Source: Candidatus Dadabacteria bacterium (GTDB lineage: Bacteria > Desulfobacterota_D > UBA1144 > Nemesobacterales > UBA2774). From it: a stretch of DNA of 9,542 bases. Location: positions 1-9,542 of the forward strand of contig JAHKKQ010000081.1 of the NCBI GenBank assembly GCA_020027805.1. The letters run 5' to 3'. The notes beneath the pieces were generated by a model, which was given only the letters and a program-made list of their open reading frames with translations, searched no databases and was not told where the DNA came from. Positions 6,362 through 9,542 of the stretch are shown one piece after another. Positions within the stretch are counted from its first letter, which is position 1. Every line of letters begins with the position of its first letter. The translations under genes were made by a program, and so were the position numbers.

Positions 6362-7731
6362 GCCCTGCCGCCCCTGAGCGCCTCCGCATGGACCCGGGCG
6401 CATTCCTTCCAGTCGTAACCGGCGGCGGCTTCGCGGGCCGCCATGCCCCGCTCATCCAGTTCCGCCCTGGTTAAGGAAAGCAACTTGTTAATCCCGGCCT
6501 CGAGCGCGGCAACCCTCTCCCTCGGGTTCTGAAAGGGCATGAGTATCCCCCATGGGGATTTCACGACGCCGCGCGGCCCGTCGCAGTCGGACGAAAGGAC
6601 CATGCACCCGGAGGCCATCGCTTCGAGCATAACCAGCCCGAACGGCTCGAAGGTCGAAGGCAGGAGCAGCGCGTCGGCCGAGGACATTACGCGTCTGACT
6701 TCCTCGTTGGGGATCTCTCCGAGCTTCGCCAGAGATATCTTCTCAAGCTCGAGGAATCTCTGAAATGTCCGGCTGCTAAAACCTCCGCCCCAGTCTCCGA
6801 TACCCCCGATAGCGGCCAGCTCCACCCTTGCCGCCTCGTCCGGCCTGCCGGACTCCAGTCTCCCGAGCGCCTCGGCGACGTAATCCCACCCCTTTTGAGG
6901 CGCGGGCCTTCCCACCATGACCAGCCGAAGACGGTCGTTTCGCAGGGGAAAGGGCCAGTCAGAGCCGGATGAGGGAGGAGGCGAGCCCGCGACGCATTCG
7001 CTTATTTTATCCCTCACGCCGGGATAGTATCTCAATACAGTGTCTCCGAACCCCGGACTCACCGCCACGATCCGCCGCGAGGACTTCATCTGCAGAGACT
7101 CCTGTTCGAGCTTGTACATGAGTTCAAGCCTGTGAGGTATCGGCAGCCTGCAGAGTGCCGGGGCGCCCATAGACAATAATCTTATGAGCGCGGGGCGTAG
7201 TCCCGCGGGGCAGATTCCGCCGACCGCGGTGGATAACGTGTCATCGTTGCAGCCCTTTCTCAACGGGTCATCCGCATTTTCGAAACGATGGAACAAGTCC
7301 TGAGCGATCAGGTAATGAACGACCCCCGCGACGTGAAAACCGGCCCCGTCCAGCGCTTTAGAGGCCATCCCCGTCTCATAACCGTGGCACCACGCCCTGG
7401 TCTTCCCATTCATCCCGGATGCGGCCCGCAAGGCGGCCGCGGCGAGATGCGAAGCGGCGATTCTGAAATTCTGCGGATAATATAACTCGTCGTAATGGAG
7501 TATGCCGGCGGGCGGATCGATACGCTCTATGCTTAAGCCGTTTCTCTCCTCGTAAGGTTCCTGACCTGAGAACCTGAAAGCGACCGCTCGTATCTTCCAC
7601 CCGGTTTCCTCCATCAGGTATTTCGTGGAGTTAACGGAATAGATCCCCATCCCGTCCATGTTCGTATCCATGGTGGGGAAATTAACGGTGACAAGCAGAA
7701 TGTCGGTAATCTTTTCCTTGGCCGGGATCAT
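6358..7731 (-). CDS. GT4-type glycosyltransferase (GT-B fold), second of a tandem pair
   Basis: A cytosolic glycosyltransferase of 457 aa from the ATG at 7731; a TTG three codons upstream (7740) is possible, and neither has a Shine-Dalgarno site. The C-terminal donor-binding domain is clear: LRLVMVGRPAPQKGW at about 268-282, and STFEPFGLVMLEAMASGCMV at about 359-378. It has the E-x7-E motif (Glu362 and Glu370) of retaining GT4 enzymes that use nucleotide sugars, followed by a DGPRGVVK loop. The acceptor-side domain has a WCHGYETG motif (about 114-121) and HYLIAQDLF (about 139-147). No signal peptide or convincing membrane helix is seen. It is a paralogue of the gene 52 bp upstream: the same motifs occur in the same order with strongly similar C-terminal halves. 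The ABC exporter lies 57 bp downstream. The sugar and acceptor cannot be named from the sequence. Confidence 0.88.
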   Translation of the reverse strand: MIPAKEKITDILLVTVNFPTMDTNMDGMGIYSVNSTKYLMEETGWKIRAVAFRFSGQEPYEERNGLSIERIDPPAGILHYDELYYPQNFRIAASHLAAAALRAASGMNGKTRAWCHGYETGMASKALDGAGFHVAGVVHYLIAQDLFHRFENADDPLRKGCNDDTLSTAVGGICPAGLRPALIRLLSMGAPALCRLPIPHRLELMYKLEQESLQMKSSRRIVAVSPGFGDTVLRYYPGVRDKISECVAGSPPPSSGSDWPFPLRNDRLRLVMVGRPAPQKGWDYVAEALGRLESGRPDEAARVELAAIGGIGDWGGGFSSRTFQRFLELEKISLAKLGEIPNEEVRRVMSSADALLLPSTFEPFGLVMLEAMASGCMVLSSDCDGPRGVVKSPWGILMPFQNPRERVAALEAGINKLLSLTRAELDERGMAAREAAAGYDWKECARVHAEALRGGRA

Positions 7732-7757
7732 ATGGATCAACTATGGAAGCTGCAGGA

Positions 7758-7787
7758 ATTATACATCGGCGGTCGCCGGCATGTCAG
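7758..7787 (-). promoter_or_regulatory. Internal sigma70 promoter before the second glycosyltransferase
   Basis: On the minus strand CTGACA (7787-7782, five of six) is followed after 18 bp by a perfect TATAAT (7763-7758). The -35 overlaps the stop codon of the upstream glycosyltransferase. Transcription would begin near 7750, about 20 nt before the ATG at 7731. This is among the best hexamer pairs in the window and implies that the second glycosyltransferase and the exporter can be expressed without the first. Confidence 0.5.
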
Positions 7788-9181
7788 CCGACTCCCGAAA
7801 CAAGCAGGCGGGCCTCTTCGAGTACCGCCGCGTGGGCCTCCGCGCATTTCTTCCAGGTGTATTGGAGTGAGGCCGCGCGGGCTTGCTCGCTGAAAGTGTG
7901 TATCTCGTCTCTCGATAAGGAAAGCAATTTCAGGATACCCCGCTCTATTTCACGGGCTCTATTCTCCGGGTCCTGAAAATCCATGATCATTCCCCACGGA
8001 GCTTTCACGATGCTGCGGGGACCGTCCGCGTCCGACGCCAGGACCATGCAGCCGTTTGCCATTGCTTCTAGAGTCACGAGTCCAAATGCCTCGAATACCG
8101 AGGGCATGATAAACGCGTCCGCCGCGGACATGATTTCCAGCACCCTCTTGTTAGGGAGCCACTCCATGCTGAAATACGATACCGACTTGAGACTTTTGAA
8201 GGTCTCGTTTATTCGGCGTCCATAAGCGCCGCCCAAAGTGTCGACATTACCGATCAGTGTAATTTCCAGTCTGCCTGCCTCGGCGGGCCTGCTCGATTCA
8301 ATGTTTTTGAGCGCCTCGGCGACGTAGTACCATCCCTTGTTCGGAACGGGCCTGCCGACCATCAGAAGACGAAGCCTGTCGTCCCGGACCGGGAACGGCC
8401 AATGCGACCCCTCGGATGGCGCCTGAGCTCCCGCGACGGAGACCCTCAGTTTATTCCGCGATGCCGGGTGGAAACGGGCTATGGATTCCGCGAACCCGGG
8501 GCTTACGGACGTAACGAGGTGCGAGGCCTTGATCAATTGGGCCTCGCTCACGAGCTTCCTGAGTAGCTCCAGCATGTCCGGCAGGGGGAGTCGAGAGATT
8601 ACGGGCGCTGCATGAGATAGAAACCTCAACAATCCCGGCCTGTGCCTCCGTGGAATAAGCGCGCCGGCGCGGTACGAAATCGTACGGGCGAAATACCCGG
8701 CTCTCTGAGGGTCGTCGGCGGCCTCGAGCCTGTACATCAGTTCCTGAGCGATAAGGTAATGAGCCACGGAGACGACGGGAAAGCCTCTTCTCCTGAGCTC
8801 AATCGCGGCCCCGCTCGTCTCGATGCCGTGGCACCAGACGGGTGTATTCTTCCCGCAGGATTCCGCTATCCGCACGGCGTGTGAGGCCAGGGCGGAGACA
8901 GCCTTATCGTACATGCGGTGCGAGTACATGAGCTCGACGTCGCTTGCGAACGGCCCGTCAGGACTGCCGCCGTCACGGGGCAGATCGAAGCGCCTTACCG
9001 ATAATCCGTTTTTTTCCTCGAAGCACTCCTTCCCGCCGATGCGGAAGGCCGCTACCTGTATGCGCTTTCCGGCTTCTTCGCACAGGTATCGGGCGACATC
9101 GTAAAAATATATCCCATTAGGATCGTTATCCCCGCTGATGCCTGGGTAGTCTCCGGTTAAAAAGATTATGTCGGTCTTCAT
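7784..9181 (-). CDS. GT4-type glycosyltransferase (GT-B fold), first of a tandem pair
   Basis: A 465-aa predicted cytosolic glycosyltransferase from an ATG at 9181. Visible are an N-terminal Rossmann-like start (TDIIFLTGDYPG, 3-14), WCHGIETSGAA (116-126), HYLIAQELMYRLEAADDP (141-158), VSPGFAESI (226-234), RLLMVGRPVPNKGWYYVAEA (271-290), and SVFEAFGLVTLEAMANGCMV (361-380) with the E-x7-E pair Glu364 and Glu372, then SDADGPRSIVKAPWGMIM. It differs from its downstream paralogue by Ala for Pro after the first Glu and by a shorter N-terminus. Tandem duplication followed by divergence is the simplest origin, so the two probably add successive or different sugars to one acceptor (inference). It is the first gene of the minus-strand cassette and has a candidate promoter at 9227-9200. 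No Shine-Dalgarno precedes the ATG. Confidence 0.88.
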   Translation of the reverse strand: MKTDIIFLTGDYPGISGDNDPNGIYFYDVARYLCEEAGKRIQVAAFRIGGKECFEEKNGLSVRRFDLPRDGGSPDGPFASDVELMYSHRMYDKAVSALASHAVRIAESCGKNTPVWCHGIETSGAAIELRRRGFPVVSVAHYLIAQELMYRLEAADDPQRAGYFARTISYRAGALIPRRHRPGLLRFLSHAAPVISRLPLPDMLELLRKLVSEAQLIKASHLVTSVSPGFAESIARFHPASRNKLRVSVAGAQAPSEGSHWPFPVRDDRLRLLMVGRPVPNKGWYYVAEALKNIESSRPAEAGRLEITLIGNVDTLGGAYGRRINETFKSLKSVSYFSMEWLPNKRVLEIMSAADAFIMPSVFEAFGLVTLEAMANGCMVLASDADGPRSIVKAPWGMIMDFQDPENRAREIERGILKLLSLSRDEIHTFSEQARAASLQYTWKKCAEAHAAVLEEARLLVSGVG

Positions 9182-9199
9182 TTACTGGGGCTGGCAAGA

Positions 9200-9227
9200 A
9201 AATTAACACCACATCAACCATTGTCAA
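9200..9227 (-). promoter_or_regulatory. Candidate sigma70 promoter for the glycosyltransferase-exporter cassette
   Basis: On the minus strand a perfect TTGACA (9227-9222) is followed after 16 bp by TAATTT (9205-9200), a weak -10. Transcription would begin around 9193, leaving a leader of only about 12 nt, again with no ribosome site. The -35 sits inside one arm of the inverted repeat at 9222-9250, so a protein bound there would block it. Confidence 0.4.
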
Positions 9228-9250
9228 TCAAGATTAGTTCTTGATTGGCA
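9222..9250. repeat. Inverted repeat overlapping the -35 of the glycosyltransferase promoter
   Basis: CAATCAAGA (9225-9233) and TCTTGATTG (9239-9247) are perfect 9-bp inverted arms around a 5-nt centre. Pairing extends outward to 9222 and 9250 with one G:T wobble, giving outer half-sites TGTCAAT (9222-9228) and ATTGGCA (9244-9250). There is no T-run after it on either strand, so an operator is likelier than a terminator. Confidence 0.6.
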
Positions 9251-9363
9251 GTAACGGTTGTTGTTCTTGGTTTTTGCGGAAGGCCGGCTTTCGTTTGCCC
9301 CTTTAGTGAGCGCACACTCATTTTTTGTACTATTCTCAGACACTCGACACGGACGGGTTTCTT

Positions 9364-9398
9364 AATGCCAATAATTACAGGCAATTACGATTGGCATT
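9364..9398. repeat. Inverted repeat AATGCCAAT / ATTGGCATT upstream of the secreted-protein gene
   Basis: Perfect 9-bp arms at 9364-9372 and 9390-9398 are separated by 17 bp. The half-site ATTGGCA is the same as in the inverted repeat at 9222-9250, and the two copies share GATTGGCA exactly (9243-9250 and 9389-9396). The repeat ends 39 bp before the ATG at 9437, directly upstream of a -10-like CATAAT, as expected of a regulator binding site. Confidence 0.55.
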
Positions 9399-9411
9399 TA
9401 ACTTTCATAAT
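9392..9411 (+). promoter_or_regulatory. Possible promoter for the secreted-protein gene
   Basis: CATAAT (9406-9411, five of six to the -10 consensus) would place the start near 9418, just ahead of the ribosome site at 9422-9430. No good -35 is at the right distance. The same stretch also reads as an imperfect sigma54 site, TGGCA (9392-9396) with TTTCA (9403-9407) at the right spacing, but the -12 dinucleotide is TC instead of the near-invariant GC. I cannot choose between these. Confidence 0.25.
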
Positions 9412-9436
9412 ACTGATTGCAAAAGGAGGGATTTAG

Positions 9437-9542
9437 ATGTCGATAAATAATATCATTTCACCCGTGACGAAGGTTTTGTTGACGGTGGTTTTCTTAATTT
9501 TTTGTCTCAATTCATTTTCATATGCGGATCAGGCGGAGGCGG
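9437..9542 (+). CDS. Secreted or periplasmic protein, N-terminus only (signal peptide)
   Basis: The reading frame starts at an ATG six bases after a strong AAAGGAGGG ribosome site (9422-9430) and is open to the right edge, giving 35 residues. It begins MSINNIISPVTK, followed by a hydrophobic core (VLLTVVFLIFCLNSF, 13-27) and then SYADQAEA. This is a typical Sec signal peptide with probable type I cleavage after Ala30 (S-Y-A before D-Q). The only Cys lies within the hydrophobic core and is not followed by a lipobox context, so a lipoprotein is unlikely. The mature protein lies outside the window and cannot be identified. The start region is AT-rich compared with the glycosyltransferase genes. 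Confidence 0.72.
   Translation, partial: MSINNIISPVTKVLLTVVFLIFCLNSFSYADQAEA

Noticed and set aside
9306..9327. Small hairpin followed by six T's, like a terminator on the plus strand
   Set aside because: The stem is only about 4 bp and no plus-strand gene lies upstream to be terminated.
9245..9436. 63-codon open frame starting with TTG in the divergent intergenic region
   Set aside because: No ribosome site, covers the inverted repeats and promoter-like elements, and ends exactly at the ribosome site of the secreted-protein gene; the residues look random.
1..9542. CRISPR array, mobile element, tRNA or defence system
   Set aside because: No regularly spaced repeats, no transposase or integrase motifs, no cloverleaf-like sequence and no nuclease or toxin-antitoxin motifs were seen.

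Overview
The window is bacterial chromosome, mostly GC-rich (roughly 55-60% by eye in the coding regions), with frequent ATA (Ile) and AGG (Arg) codons. The gene content (SAM-dependent uroporphyrinogen methyltransferase fused to HemD, a SufU/SufS pair, an MsbA-like exporter, a signal-peptide protein) fits an anaerobic-leaning, probably Gram-negative bacterium of the Desulfobacterota/'deltaproteobacterial' kind. That placement is a guess from gene style; the window carries no marker gene that settles it.

Layout: (1) 1-1940, minus strand: a CobA-HemD tetrapyrrole enzyme followed by rsmE (16S rRNA m3U1498 methyltransferase), which runs off the left edge. The HemD half is broken: about 75 residues of its middle are missing and the C-terminus lies in another frame. 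(2) 1941-2103: divergent promoter region. (3) 2104-4478, plus strand: a CBS-CBS-ACT-like sensor protein, then a compact iron-sulfur pair (IscU/SufU-type scaffold and SufS cysteine desulfurase) behind its own extended -10 promoter. (4) 4504-9181, minus strand: two tandem paralogous GT4-type glycosyltransferases followed by an MsbA/PglK-type ABC exporter. This looks like a small cassette that builds a glycan or glycolipid and moves it across the membrane. (5) 9182-9436: AT-rich divergent intergenic region with two copies of one inverted half-site pair. (6) 9437-end: start of a secreted or periplasmic protein with a clear signal peptide.

How the genes relate: the SufU-SufS pair works together (SufS takes sulfur from cysteine, SufU accepts it). 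The glycosyltransferases and exporter plausibly act in sequence on one glycoconjugate. Several minus-strand starts (cobA-hemD, both glycosyltransferases, the exporter) have no Shine-Dalgarno sequence and sit close behind recognisable sigma70-type hexamers, whereas the CBS and secreted-protein genes have strong Shine-Dalgarno sites.

I see no CRISPR array, transposase, integrase, tRNA or rRNA, and no convincing new defence or mobile system. The points most worth a second look are the broken HemD, the sharp GC drop inside rsmE, the duplicated half-site motif flanking the divergent region at 9222-9398, and the tandem glycosyltransferase-exporter cassette.
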